Assembly (NCBI GenBank): GCA_944322715.1
Contig: CALUPT010000012.1
Location: forward strand, 1-64,000
DNA length: 64,000 nt
Origin: an uncultured Bacteroidales bacterium
GTDB lineage: Bacteria > Bacteroidota > Bacteroidia > Bacteroidales > UBA932
Direction of reading: 5' to 3'
A model generated the notes under the pieces. That model was not told the DNA's origin. It searched no databases and saw only the letters and a list, made by a program, of their open reading frames with translations. Positions 35,892 through 44,836 of the stretch are shown piece by piece. The position numbers and the translations under genes are program-made. Each line of letters begins with the position of its first letter. Position 1 is the stretch's first letter.

Positions 35892-37232
35892 ATGAAGAAA
35901 GGGATACTTGCCGCCATCGCACTGTTCTGCGCCATAGCCCTGATCATTGCATCCGCTTCCGGATTCAGGGGCAGAAGCGGAAAGGCAGCGGAGAGCGTAT
36001 CTTCCGGAGACGGACGGATTCCCGTCAGGCTGAACGACACACTGACCAACGGGATGTCGGACATTCCCGAACTCAGGGAAATGGACAGGTCCATCGAAAA
36101 GTTTCTCAAGAGATGGGAAATCAGAGGGGCATCCCTTGCCATCATGAGGAACGATTCCCTCGTCTATGCCAAAGGATACGGCTGGGCGGATGCTGAAGAC
36201 AGCGTCAGGATGAGTCCAGGCAATATACTCAGGATGGCATCCGTCTCAAAGCTGATAACGGCGACAGGTATCATGAAACTGAAGGAAGAGGGGCTGCTGT
36301 CCCTGCAGGACACGGTATTCGGCCCGCGGGGGATACTGAACGACTCTACTTTCTCAAAGGCCATCCGGGACAAAAGGATATTCCGCATCACGGTCGAGCA
36401 GCTTCTCCGACACAAGGGAGGGTTCACCACAGGCCACGGAGACCCCATGTTCTCATCCCAGGACATGATCAGGCAGTTCCATTTAGACTCCGCACCGGAC
36501 AGCAGGACACTCGTCAGGTGCGAACTCACCAGATGGCTCGGCTTCACCCCCGGCACATCCCAGCAGTATTCCAATTTCGGTTTTCTGCTGCTTTCCCTTA
36601 TCATCGAGAAAACCAGCGGACAGACATACGAAGACTATATCCGGGAAAACATACTGCACCCGGCCGGCTGCTACGACATGCACATAGCGAGGAACTATTA
36701 CGAAGAGAAATATCCCAACGAGGTCAGATATTACATGCAGGCCGGCTCTGAGCCGACGGAAGAATACAACCTTAGCGGAAGAATGGTCGAAAAGTGCTAC
36801 GGAGGAAGCGACATCACCGGCCTTTCCGGGGCCGGAGCATGGGTGGGGTCTCCTGCCGAACTGTGCAGGTTCGTGGCAAGTATAGACGGAAAGCCGGAAA
36901 TTCCGGACATAATAAGCGCGGAAAGCGTGGCCGAAATGACGGAGTATTTCGATCCGCAGACATTCTCCCTCGGCTGGAACGACACCAGGCCGGATGGGGA
37001 ATGGACAAGGACAGGCACGCTTTCGGGCACATCCGCACTTGTCAAATGCTATCCGGATGGAGAATGCTGGATAATGATAACGAATACGGGCACCTACCGG
37101 GGCCCGTACTTCTCGAAATATGTCTCCACGCTGTTCAGAAGATGCAGGGAGGCATACAGCGCCTCTCTTCCGCGCTACAACCTGTTCGGGTCATACGTCC
37201 TGACTTCGAACTCCCCCGAAAGGATACCGTAG
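35892..37232 (+). CDS. Serine hydrolase of the beta-lactamase / class C PBP family
   Basis: This 446-residue protein has an N-terminal membrane or signal segment (about residues 5-23) and a penicillin-binding-protein-like catalytic domain. The SxxK is Ser117-Val-Ser-Lys120 in RMASVSKLITATG, the YxN is Tyr224-Ser-Asn226 in SQQYSNFGF, and GTLSGTSALVK near 375 takes the place of the HxG/KTG motif. Members are peptidases, esterases or lactamases of the periplasm; the substrate is unknown. Its 3' end overlaps the convergent butyrate kinase gene by 58 bases. Confidence 0.88.
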   Translation: MKKGILAAIALFCAIALIIASASGFRGRSGKAAESVSSGDGRIPVRLNDTLTNGMSDIPELREMDRSIEKFLKRWEIRGASLAIMRNDSLVYAKGYGWADAEDSVRMSPGNILRMASVSKLITATGIMKLKEEGLLSLQDTVFGPRGILNDSTFSKAIRDKRIFRITVEQLLRHKGGFTTGHGDPMFSSQDMIRQFHLDSAPDSRTLVRCELTRWLGFTPGTSQQYSNFGFLLLSLIIEKTSGQTYEDYIRENILHPAGCYDMHIARNYYEEKYPNEVRYYMQAGSEPTEEYNLSGRMVEKCYGGSDITGLSGAGAWVGSPAELCRFVASIDGKPEIPDIISAESVAEMTEYFDPQTFSLGWNDTRPDGEWTRTGTLSGTSALVKCYPDGECWIMITNTGTYRGPYFSKYVSTLFRRCREAYSASLPRYNLFGSYVLTSNSPERIP

Positions 37233-38290
37233 CCGTTCTCCGCAAGGGAAGTCAGCTCGTTCTCACCAGGATAGACCACCACCGGGGCTATGAACCCCAC
37301 CCTGCGCGCAATGGCATCCGTCACACCTTTCTCGTGCGCAATGCCTCCTGTCAGGATTATCACATCCACCTTGCCGCAGACCACCGGAGCGAAATAACCG
37401 ATATGCTTGGATATTCCGGCACAATATCCCGTAATGAACAGGTCGGCATCCTCATTCCCCTCCCTCGCAAGCCTGACAACCTCACGGAAATCGTTTGTCC
37501 CGAAATACGACATCACGCCTCCCCTGCCGACAATGAGTTTCTTGACCTCTTCCTTGGTGTACCTGCCGCTGAAACACATCTCCACCAGAGGGAATGCAGG
37601 CACTGTCCCGGCACGTTCCGTAGCCACAGGGCCATCGCCTCCAAGTGCATCGTTCGTGTCAATCACCCGTCCGCCCCTATGCAGAGACACGGACACTCCA
37701 CCTCCGAGATGCGCCACAATGGCAGTCACATCCTTGACTGTCTTGCCCATGCTTCTGGCATACCGTCTGACCATCGCCCTGGAATTCAAGGCATGGAAGA
37801 GGGTTCTGCGCGGAAACTCCGGCCGGCCTCCAAACTTGAGTTCAGGCAGCATCTCATCCGCCATGGGAGGGTCCGCAATGAACGCTCCCCGACAGGGCGG
37901 CAGGCCCTTGGCCTTTCTCAGGGCATCTATATGTACTGCAATATCATCGGCTATGATGGCGCTCAGGTTGCATGCATGCACTCCCTCCTTCCCTTCATAC
38001 AGGGCATCCCTCATGGCCTTGTTGACACGATACACTCCCGTCACCACCGGAGTTATCAGCCCTCCCCTCGCCATCACCACATCAATGGTCTCCAGTTCCA
38101 CTCCCCTGGACAAAAGAAATTCTGTGATGGCATCTTTCATCTCCGTTTCAAGATCCATCACAGAACCGTATTTTGCCAGAGTTTCCGCGCTCAGGAAAAC
38201 CTTCTGCTCGAACACCAGTTCCCCGGCATCGAAAAACCCTATTTTAGTGGAGGTCGAACCTGTATTTACCGTCAGTATTCTACCTTCCAT
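37175..38290 (-). CDS. buk: Butyrate kinase
   Basis: This 371-residue enzyme makes butyrate and ATP from butyryl phosphate. It belongs to the acetate/butyrate kinase (ASKHA) family: ILTVNTGSTSTKIGFFDAGE at the start, HLGGGVSVSLHRGGRVIDT near 192-210, GDGPVATERAGTVP near 218, and ILTGGIAHEKGVTDAI near 312. It is last in the ackA-ptb-buk operon, 4 bases after ptb. Some members prefer isobutyryl or branched acyl phosphates. Confidence 0.94.
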   Translation of the reverse strand: MEGRILTVNTGSTSTKIGFFDAGELVFEQKVFLSAETLAKYGSVMDLETEMKDAITEFLLSRGVELETIDVVMARGGLITPVVTGVYRVNKAMRDALYEGKEGVHACNLSAIIADDIAVHIDALRKAKGLPPCRGAFIADPPMADEMLPELKFGGRPEFPRRTLFHALNSRAMVRRYARSMGKTVKDVTAIVAHLGGGVSVSLHRGGRVIDTNDALGGDGPVATERAGTVPAFPLVEMCFSGRYTKEEVKKLIVGRGGVMSYFGTNDFREVVRLAREGNEDADLFITGYCAGISKHIGYFAPVVCGKVDVIILTGGIAHEKGVTDAIARRVGFIAPVVVYPGENELTSLAENGYGILSGEFEVRTYDPNRL

Positions 38291-38294
38291 AAAC

Positions 38295-39203
38295 CTATTT
38301 TGCAGACATAGCGGCTATGGCTATGGAATTGAGCTTGGTATCTATACTGTCCGCACGGCTCGACAGAACGCACGGCACCTTCGCCCCTACCACCATTCCG
38401 GCCTGTTTCACACCGGCAGCCAGCTTGGAGTTGCATTTGTAGAACACATTTGCAGACTCGATGTTCGGAAAGACGAGACAGTCCGCATCTCCTGCAACAG
38501 GGCTCTCGACATGCTTGATCTCCACCGCCTCCTGATCGATTGCGACATCAAGAGCGAGAGGGCCATCCGCAATGCAGTTGCGGATCTGTCCGCGGTCCGC
38601 CATTTTGGCAATGATCGCAGCTTCGACGCATGCAGGCATCTTATAGAGCATCTGCTCGGTAGCCGCAATGAGAGCCACCTTGGGCTTGTCGATACCCATT
38701 GCACGGGCCGTATTGACAAGATAGTTCAGAATGGCCACCTTCTGCGTAAGATCCGGAGCCGGAATGACTGCCATATCCCCTATGAACAGAAGCTTGTGAT
38801 AGTTGGGATTCTCTATCACAGCGCAATGGCTCAGCACTGCCTTCGGCGGGAGAAGCCCTGTCTCCTTGTTGAGAATCGCCCTCATGAACTTGTCAGTGCT
38901 GCAGAGCCCTTTCATAAGGATATCGCCTTCGCCCTGGTTTACCATGGTGACAGCTTCCGCGACTGCAGGGAGTTCCGATGGATCGTGGACAATCCTGAAC
39001 TTGCCCATATCGATACCCTGGGTCGCACATTCGGCCTTGATAAGGGACTCATCTCCCACAAGGGTAGCCTCGACGATGCCGAGGTCTACGGCCTTGCTTG
39101 CCGCGGCAATCGTATGTCCATCGACAGCCCATGCGGCTATCATTCTCTTTTTTGCCCCCCTGCCTGCAAGTTCGGCAAAGATATCTTCAAATTTCGTGAA
39201 CAT
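38295..39203 (-). CDS. ptb: Phosphate butyryltransferase (PTA/PTB family)
   Basis: This 302-residue enzyme swaps CoA for phosphate on butyryl-CoA. Marks are AAWAVDGHTIAAASKAVDLG near residues 24-43, VNQGEGDILMKGLCSTDKFM near 89-108, LLFIGDMAVIPAPDL near 139 and GDADCLVFPNIESANVFYK near 239. The length fits PTB rather than the larger PTA. It lies 11 bases after ackA and 4 before buk. It may also accept acetyl-CoA and so serve ackA, which is inferred from the operon. Confidence 0.93.
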   Translation of the reverse strand: MFTKFEDIFAELAGRGAKKRMIAAWAVDGHTIAAASKAVDLGIVEATLVGDESLIKAECATQGIDMGKFRIVHDPSELPAVAEAVTMVNQGEGDILMKGLCSTDKFMRAILNKETGLLPPKAVLSHCAVIENPNYHKLLFIGDMAVIPAPDLTQKVAILNYLVNTARAMGIDKPKVALIAATEQMLYKMPACVEAAIIAKMADRGQIRNCIADGPLALDVAIDQEAVEIKHVESPVAGDADCLVFPNIESANVFYKCNSKLAAGVKQAGMVVGAKVPCVLSSRADSIDTKLNSIAIAAMSAK

Positions 39204-39214
39204 TGTATTGGTTT

Positions 39215-40435
39215 TTAGTTGTTTTCCTCCTCGTTTATCACGATGTGCATCGTATCCTGGGCTATTACGAGCTCTTCGTTGGTCGTGATCACGGCAATCT
39301 TCACCTTCGAATCAGGAAGGGAAATGAGGGTATCCTTTCCTGTAGCCACATTTGCCTCATAGTCGAACTTCACTCCGAGATATGACAGGTTCTCGCACAC
39401 CCTGCGGCGCATGCGGCTGTTGTTCTCCCCTATTCCTCCCGTAAAGACGATCAGGTCCACCCCGTTCATCACGGCTGCGTATGCCCCGATATATTTCGTG
39501 ACATCATACACCAGCTTCTTGAGGGTCAGTTTCGCCTTTGGATCACCGGAATTGGCCGCATCATTGAGGTCGCGCGCATCCGATGAGACGCATGAAAGGC
39601 CGAGAAAACCGCTCTTCTTGTTGAGCACCCTGCTCATTTCCTCAGGAGAAAGCCCCTCCTTTTCCTCCAGGAAAGTCACCACATCCGGGTCGATGCATCC
39701 GCACCGCGTCCCCATGATAACCCCTTCGAGCGGAGTGAATCCCATCGACGTATCTATCGACTTCCCGTTAACCACCGCCGCCACCGAACTGCCGTTTCCG
39801 AGATGGCAGGTAATGATCTTCGAATTGTTCAGTTCCAGCCCCGTGAACTTCGCGCCTTTTGCAGACACATATCTGTGGCTGGTACCGTGGAAACCGTATC
39901 TGCGGATACGGTATTTTTCGTAATACTCGTATGGAAGAGCGTACATATACGCGTATGAAGGCATGGTCTGATGGAATGCAGTGTCGAACACAGCCACCTG
40001 CGGCACAGTAGGCAGCACATGCTGCACGGCCCTTATGCCCAGAAGGTTGGCAGGATTATGAAGAGGCGCGATGTCGCTGCATTTCTCGATCTGGGCAATC
40101 ACCTGGTCATCTATGAGCTTGCTGCAGAAGAACTCCTCTCCGCCGTGGACCACGCGATGCCCTACGGCCTCAATGTCCTCAAGGGATGAAAGGACTCCGT
40201 ACTCCTTGTCCAGCAGAGCCTCGAGCACAGCCTTGATGCCGACCGTATGGTCGCTGATAGGCATCTCCCTGACCAGTTTCTCTTTCCCGGCAGCCTGATG
40301 CTTCAGACAGCCCATATCCATTCCTATCCTCTCCACGAGGCCCTTTGCAAGAAGGTCATAGACATCATCTCCCTTCATGTCCAGAAGCTGGTACTTGAGG
40401 GAAGAGCTTCCGCAATTCAAAACAAGGATTATCAT
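39215..40435 (-). CDS. ackA: Acetate kinase
   Basis: This 406-residue enzyme forms acetate and ATP from acetyl phosphate. Marks are MIILVLNCGSSSLKYQL, the block AVGHRVVHGGEEF near residue 86, VAVFDTAFHQTMP near 142, YGFHGTSHRYVSAKGA near 176 and FTGGIGENNSRMRRRVCE near 325. It is first in the ackA-ptb-buk operon and has a clear promoter at 40486-40518. No phosphotransacetylase gene of the pta type is in the window. Confidence 0.97.
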   Translation of the reverse strand: MIILVLNCGSSSLKYQLLDMKGDDVYDLLAKGLVERIGMDMGCLKHQAAGKEKLVREMPISDHTVGIKAVLEALLDKEYGVLSSLEDIEAVGHRVVHGGEEFFCSKLIDDQVIAQIEKCSDIAPLHNPANLLGIRAVQHVLPTVPQVAVFDTAFHQTMPSYAYMYALPYEYYEKYRIRRYGFHGTSHRYVSAKGAKFTGLELNNSKIITCHLGNGSSVAAVVNGKSIDTSMGFTPLEGVIMGTRCGCIDPDVVTFLEEKEGLSPEEMSRVLNKKSGFLGLSCVSSDARDLNDAANSGDPKAKLTLKKLVYDVTKYIGAYAAVMNGVDLIVFTGGIGENNSRMRRRVCENLSYLGVKFDYEANVATGKDTLISLPDSKVKIAVITTNEELVIAQDTMHIVINEEENN

Positions 40436-40485
40436 AATTCCGTCTTAAAAATTTTTATCTTATAATTTTTTATGACACAGTGGCG

Positions 40486-40518
40486 CAAAGTTATAAAAAT
40501 TATAACTATTTTCGCAAA
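40486..40518 (-). promoter_or_regulatory. Promoter of the ackA-ptb-buk operon
   Basis: On the minus strand TTTG (40515-40518), a 21-base spacer and TAACTTTG (40486-40493) match the Bacteroidetes consensus. The leader would be about 45 bases. Confidence 0.7.
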
Positions 40519-40531
40519 AAATCGGAACTAA

Positions 40532-41797
40532 ATGGATGCGGGGAGAGAATCTGTGCTGATAGCCATTCCATTCACGGCAGGTGTCGCTGCCGCGAACTAT
40601 TCTCTGCAGATATCCAGCATCAGCCGTACGGGAATCGAGACTGCCGCATCCATCGCCGTGGCGCTGACACTTGCGGCAGCGGCAGCCCTGTGGAGCATTT
40701 CATTCCCATGCCATGACCGGATATCCCGGACTGACGGCCCTGATACTCCGGACGGCGGCAGATATGACACGGCAAGAGACCTCGCCGCACGGAAAAGCGT
40801 CCTGTGGATCCTGTTTCTCGCTGCAGGTACGGCCATTTCCTTAGTCAACTCCATACCTCATCTCTCCGGTCCGGATGAAACCGGGTTTGCAGGCAGATGC
40901 GCCGAAGGTCTGAAAGGACTTGTCGACAGCATCCCTTTCGGCGACAGCGGGAACAACGCCCTGCTGAAAGCCTTTCTCACAGGAGATCAGGGAAGTCTGG
41001 AGAGGAGCGTGAAGTCAGCGTTCAGGGACAGCGGCGCATCCCATCTTCTGGCCTTGTCCGGCATGCACCTGAGCATCATATATATTGTCATCTCCAGATT
41101 CCTTTCCATCATGGGCAACGCCCCCGCGATACGCATCACAAGGTCTGCCGCAATCATCGCCGGGTCAGCCTTCTTCACTGTAATGACAGGAGCCGTACCA
41201 TCGCTTGTCAGGGCATTCTTCTTCATTCTGCTGCGGGAATGCGCCCTTCTGACCGGACGCAATGCAGACAGTATCAACATATTCTGCGTAGCGCTGCTCG
41301 TACAGCTGTCCATCACGCCGGAGGTCGTGACATCTGTCGGTTTCCAGCTGTCATACCTTGCGATGCTCGGAATATTCCTGCTCTACCGTCCCATTGACAG
41401 GATATGGGACGGAGCCGGCTCCGCCACGGAAAGCGACATTATAACCGGACTCCCGGCCGGAGAAGACCTGGACGAGGATACGGGTCCGCGGACATGGAAA
41501 GAAACATTGGAAAGGACAGTGCCGGACTCGCTGAGACACATCTGGTCAATGTGCGCCCTGTCCATTGCCTGCCAGGTATTCACCGCCCCGGCAGTATTCC
41601 TCTACTTCGGCACATTCCCGCAATACTTCCTCATCACCAACCTGCTCTGCATTCCGCTCAGCAATCTAATAATGGTGCTGTCCATCATTATCCTGCCGTT
41701 CCATGCCGCGGGCATCTGTCCGCAGTTCATCATAGATGCCGACGGACTTCTCCTCTCCGCCCTCACAGACATCCTCGGCATCATTTCGACAATGTAA
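40532..41797 (+). CDS. ComEC/Rec2-type membrane protein, shortened
   Basis: This 421-residue polytopic membrane protein carries the competence core, with the hallmark SGASHLLALSGMHLSIIYIV at about residues 167-186, then ITRSAAIIAGSAFFTVMTGA and SLVRAFFFILLRECALLTGR. ComEC forms the DNA entry channel in the inner membrane. Two parts usual in full ComEC (about 650-750 residues) are absent: the N-terminal OB-fold region (DUF4131) is reduced to a short linker, and there is no C-terminal metallo-beta-lactamase domain. The stop comes cleanly after the membrane core, with no sign of a frameshift. Confidence 0.85.
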   Translation: MDAGRESVLIAIPFTAGVAAANYSLQISSISRTGIETAASIAVALTLAAAAALWSISFPCHDRISRTDGPDTPDGGRYDTARDLAARKSVLWILFLAAGTAISLVNSIPHLSGPDETGFAGRCAEGLKGLVDSIPFGDSGNNALLKAFLTGDQGSLERSVKSAFRDSGASHLLALSGMHLSIIYIVISRFLSIMGNAPAIRITRSAAIIAGSAFFTVMTGAVPSLVRAFFFILLRECALLTGRNADSINIFCVALLVQLSITPEVVTSVGFQLSYLAMLGIFLLYRPIDRIWDGAGSATESDIITGLPAGEDLDEDTGPRTWKETLERTVPDSLRHIWSMCALSIACQVFTAPAVFLYFGTFPQYFLITNLLCIPLSNLIMVLSIIILPFHAAGICPQFIIDADGLLLSALTDILGIISTM

Positions 41798-41803
41798 CAG
41801 GGA

Positions 41804-41837
41804 AACCGGCATTGACGGTTCCGGCAGAAAGCCGGTT
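41804..41837. terminator. Possible terminator between comEC and apbE
   Basis: AACCGGC (41804-41810) pairs with GCCGGTT (41831-41837), and a tighter CCGGC/GCCGG hairpin lies inside the 3' part (41821-41835). It is between convergent genes. There is no T-run. Confidence 0.3.
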
Positions 41838-41848
41838 ATCCCGGCAAG

Positions 41849-43006
41849 TCAGTCTGAGAGCCAGGTACCGAACCTGTCTGCAGTGGCGGAATCTCCCGCC
41901 TCCGGACCGGATACCTGTGCAGGAAACGGCTGCCGGTCCGAACGGGCATAAATCAGATAGCCGCGCAGATCCGGACGGCTCCGGATGAATTCCTTCGACT
42001 TCTCGAATCCGATGACCATGCAGTACGTAGCCAGCGCATCCGCCGTAGCTGCATCCCGGGCAATCACAGTTGCGCTCAGCAGGGAGTCCGCAGCAGGATA
42101 TCCGGTGCGGGGATCTATCGTATGGGCATACTTACGGCCGTCTTTCACATAATATTTGCGGTAGTTGCCGGAAGTCACTATGCCGCACGGCCCGCCATCG
42201 GTGGACAGTGTCCCCTCAAGCATCGCCCCAGGGACATTGTTGCCATCCACAGGCCTGTCCACACCTACCGTCCACGGCTTCCCGGATGGGTTGAGCCCGT
42301 CGCAATAGATCTCGCCGCCTATATCGACCAGCATGTCCTCCACTCCGATGGAATAGAGATAGCTGGCCACGAGGTCGCAGGTATATCCCTGGGCTATCGC
42401 ATTATAGTTCAGGCGCGGCAGCTCTCCTTCCACCTCATCGTCCGCAAGCAGATCCTTCAGGGCAAGGGTACCGTCTGCATCGGTCATATTCCCGATATCC
42501 GGTCTCAGCCTGTCCATCCCGCACGCGGCCTTCACCCTGGCGACTTCCTCTGCGGAAGGGAAACTGCCTTCCCTGAATCCGAACCCCCAAATGTCGAACA
42601 GAGGGCCGGAAGCCACATCGAATGCCCCTCCCGTCTCTTGGTAGAACCTGTACGACATCCGGTAAATGTCTATGAAAATACTGTCGGGAACTATCCTCTC
42701 CCCTGCGTTGAAACGCGTCAGGAGAGACTCCGTATTATATCCGGAAAGGGAGGTGTCCACTGCGGCAATCACGGAATCTATTCCCTCCTTGATGGCTTCC
42801 GGCTGCAGCTTGACCCCTCCGGAAGCGTTGCGGAGATTGAGTTTCACCATATATGTACCGCCCTGGGCATATCCCGTAATCGAAATGTACCTGTCCTGTC
42901 TGTCACAGGATATGGCAAGACATACGGCCGCGGCTATGGCCGCGCAAAGGGAAAAATGTCCCATCCTGAGGAAAGACATTCCGGGAATTATGGATTTTTT
43001 CTGCAT
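41849..43006 (-). CDS. apbE: FAD:protein FMN transferase, lipoprotein
   Basis: This 385-residue enzyme attaches FMN to a threonine of target flavoproteins such as Nqr and Rnf subunits. Family marks are YAQGGTYMVKLNL, LSGYNTESLLTRFN, GGAFDVASGPLFDIWGFG near residues 125-142, DMLVDIGGEIYCDGL, and HTIDPRTGYPAADSLLSATV with ARDAATADALATYC, the magnesium and FAD site. The signal ends in a lipobox (CLAISCDRQ). A -7 element at 43026-43033 excludes the start at 43045; 43006 is preferred, with 42964 as an alternative. Confidence 0.92.
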   Translation of the reverse strand: MQKKSIIPGMSFLRMGHFSLCAAIAAAVCLAISCDRQDRYISITGYAQGGTYMVKLNLRNASGGVKLQPEAIKEGIDSVIAAVDTSLSGYNTESLLTRFNAGERIVPDSIFIDIYRMSYRFYQETGGAFDVASGPLFDIWGFGFREGSFPSAEEVARVKAACGMDRLRPDIGNMTDADGTLALKDLLADDEVEGELPRLNYNAIAQGYTCDLVASYLYSIGVEDMLVDIGGEIYCDGLNPSGKPWTVGVDRPVDGNNVPGAMLEGTLSTDGGPCGIVTSGNYRKYYVKDGRKYAHTIDPRTGYPAADSLLSATVIARDAATADALATYCMVIGFEKSKEFIRSRPDLRGYLIYARSDRQPFPAQVSGPEAGDSATADRFGTWLSD

Positions 43007-43025
43007 ATCAGGCAAACTATTTGTA

Positions 43026-43033
43026 CAAAGGTA
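43026..43033 (-). promoter_or_regulatory. Probable -7 element for apbE
   Basis: TACCTTTG on the minus strand matches TAnnTTTG, 20 bases before the preferred start. No clear -33 box is seen. Confidence 0.4.
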
Positions 43034-43095
43034 GAGGATTTTCACAAAAAAATGCGGATATTTGTGAGATTGTTTTATTAAACAGACACCGACGC

Positions 43096-44157
43096 ATGGT
43101 ATCAGGAAAGACTATGAAGATACTGGCAGTCGCAGCCATAGCCGTGGCGGCGGCCGCCTGCAAGAAAGATGAGGAAACGACTACCTTGCCATCATTGGAA
43201 GGCCGGGTCACATTCAGTATCGACCGTTTCATCGGCATAAACGAGGAAGTGACAATGACCGCTTCGGGTGCGATCAACCCAAGCGGCGGAGAGATAACAT
43301 ATACATGGGCGGTAAACCCTGCCATCAGCGAAAGCGATGAGGACGATGAGACCGGGGAGAACTCCTCCACGGGGACAGAATTCACCCTTGATTTCGGCGA
43401 CCGGCTCAGGACATATACAGTCACTTGCTCCGCCTCCGCTTCCGGATATTACGGCATCTCGTCATCAAGAAGCACGACAGTGGTCAGGCCGGGACTTGAT
43501 GGCGAAGGCTCGATAACCGGGACAGACATTTCCGGACTCGAAAGCATAGCCGCAGAGAACGGAGGGAAATACTACTACAGGACCATCGGCGGTCTCGACT
43601 GGTTCGTACAGAACCTTGCAGACAAGGAGCCGGTATCCCCGGACACGGATGAATACGGCATACCTTACGGCAACGTGGAGGTAATGTCCGATATCTTCGG
43701 AAGATACTACTCCTACAACGAGGCGGTGAAAGCCTGCCCTGACGGATGGCGGCTGCCCACCGAATCCGAGTGGGAAGAATGTCTCGAAACTGCAGGAAAC
43801 CAGGATGGAGCTGCCGGGAATCAGGGAGATGAAGGGTTCCAGACCGGAATGCTCATGGCGGACGTACATTTCAACGGGGAGAAGATGTGGGAATTCTGGC
43901 CCGAGGTCAAAATCACAGACAGCAAGGGTTTCAGCGCCATGCCGGTCGGATATGCGAATATGGCTGACAGGTCTTTTTCCGGCATGTACGAGAGGGCCGC
44001 ATTCTGGGTGGCACCGGACAGCGGAAATGAAGAAGGCACGACCGCTACCGTAAAATGGCTTTATATGGACAATCCGCAGGTGCAGACATTCACAAAGGCA
44101 GACAAGGAGTCTTTCGGAGCATCCGTCAGATGCGTCAGGGAACGTCAGGGGAATTGA
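43096..44157 (+). CDS. FISUMP-domain lipoprotein
   Basis: This 353-residue lipoprotein (signal ending AVAAAACKKDEE) has a beta-sandwich, PKD-like N-terminal part (about residues 40-130, GRVTFSIDRFIGINEEVTMT, ITYTWAVNPAI) and a C-terminal FISUMP domain (Fibrobacter succinogenes major paralogous domain, about 155-350). FISUMP marks are TIGGLDWFVQNLADKE, FGRYYSYNEAVKACPDGWRLP, TESEWEE, GFSAMPVGYAN and ASVRCVRE at the end. It is likely a surface protein of unknown role. ATG 43114 is an alternative start. Confidence 0.85.
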   Translation: MVSGKTMKILAVAAIAVAAAACKKDEETTTLPSLEGRVTFSIDRFIGINEEVTMTASGAINPSGGEITYTWAVNPAISESDEDDETGENSSTGTEFTLDFGDRLRTYTVTCSASASGYYGISSSRSTTVVRPGLDGEGSITGTDISGLESIAAENGGKYYYRTIGGLDWFVQNLADKEPVSPDTDEYGIPYGNVEVMSDIFGRYYSYNEAVKACPDGWRLPTESEWEECLETAGNQDGAAGNQGDEGFQTGMLMADVHFNGEKMWEFWPEVKITDSKGFSAMPVGYANMADRSFSGMYERAAFWVAPDSGNEEGTTATVKWLYMDNPQVQTFTKADKESFGASVRCVRERQGN

Positions 44158-44204
44158 CGTCTTCGGGCAACAGACAAGTTACCAATATTTTAAACATATA
44201 AGAG

Positions 44205-44795
44205 ATGAAAAAAGGTCTGACCGTACTTATAGTACTCGCAGTCATAGTTACAGGACTGTTTTTCTGGGTCAAGAATTCCTATAACAGACTTGTTTCCGGA
44301 GAGGAACAGGTAAGCGCAGCCTGGGCACAGGTCGAGAACGTGTATCAGCGCAGGGCCGATCTGATACCGAACCTCGTGGCAACTGTAAAAGGGTACGCGG
44401 AACACGAGTCAGAGACGTTGGAAAGCGTGATAGCAGCCAGGGCAAAGGCCACTCAGGTCACGGTAAATCCGGACCAGTTGTCGGACGAAGAGATTGCGGA
44501 ATTCCAGGCGGCGCAGGGAGAACTCGGATCTGCCCTCGGAAGGCTCATGATGATCACGGAAAACTATCCCGACCTGAAGGCCAACCGGAATTTCGCCGAC
44601 CTCCAGGCCCAGCTTGAAGGGACGGAGAACAGGATAGCCACGGAAAGGAAGAAATACAACGACACGGCACGGGCATACAATATCAGCGTGCGCAGTTTCC
44701 CGGCGAATATAATTGCCTCCATCTTCGATTTCGAGACAAAAGGCTATTTCAAGGCCGCAGACGGTGCAGAGACTGCTCCTGCAGTGGAATTCTAA
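44205..44795 (+). CDS. LemA family protein
   Basis: This 196-residue protein has one N-terminal membrane segment (about residues 4-22) and the LemA helical domain: YNRLVSGEEQVSAAWAQVEN, YQRRADLIPNLVATVKGYAEHE, and the end YNDTARAYNISVRSFPANII. Its function is not well defined; it is often paired with TPM-domain proteins, as here, where the TPM gene starts 41 bases downstream. Confidence 0.95.
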   Translation: MKKGLTVLIVLAVIVTGLFFWVKNSYNRLVSGEEQVSAAWAQVENVYQRRADLIPNLVATVKGYAEHESETLESVIAARAKATQVTVNPDQLSDEEIAEFQAAQGELGSALGRLMMITENYPDLKANRNFADLQAQLEGTENRIATERKKYNDTARAYNISVRSFPANIIASIFDFETKGYFKAADGAETAPAVEF

Positions 44796-44836
44796 TCCAG
44801 TCCCGACAATTGCCTGCCGGCGGGCATACCGATGCA

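Noticed and set aside
36794..38311. Open frame of 505 codons on the plus strand after the serine hydrolase start
   Set aside because: Shadow of the serine hydrolase and of buk; no domain or start signal.
37407..39218. Open frame of 603 codons on the plus strand across buk and ptb
   Set aside because: It crosses two well-supported genes on the other strand and its composition is not protein-like.
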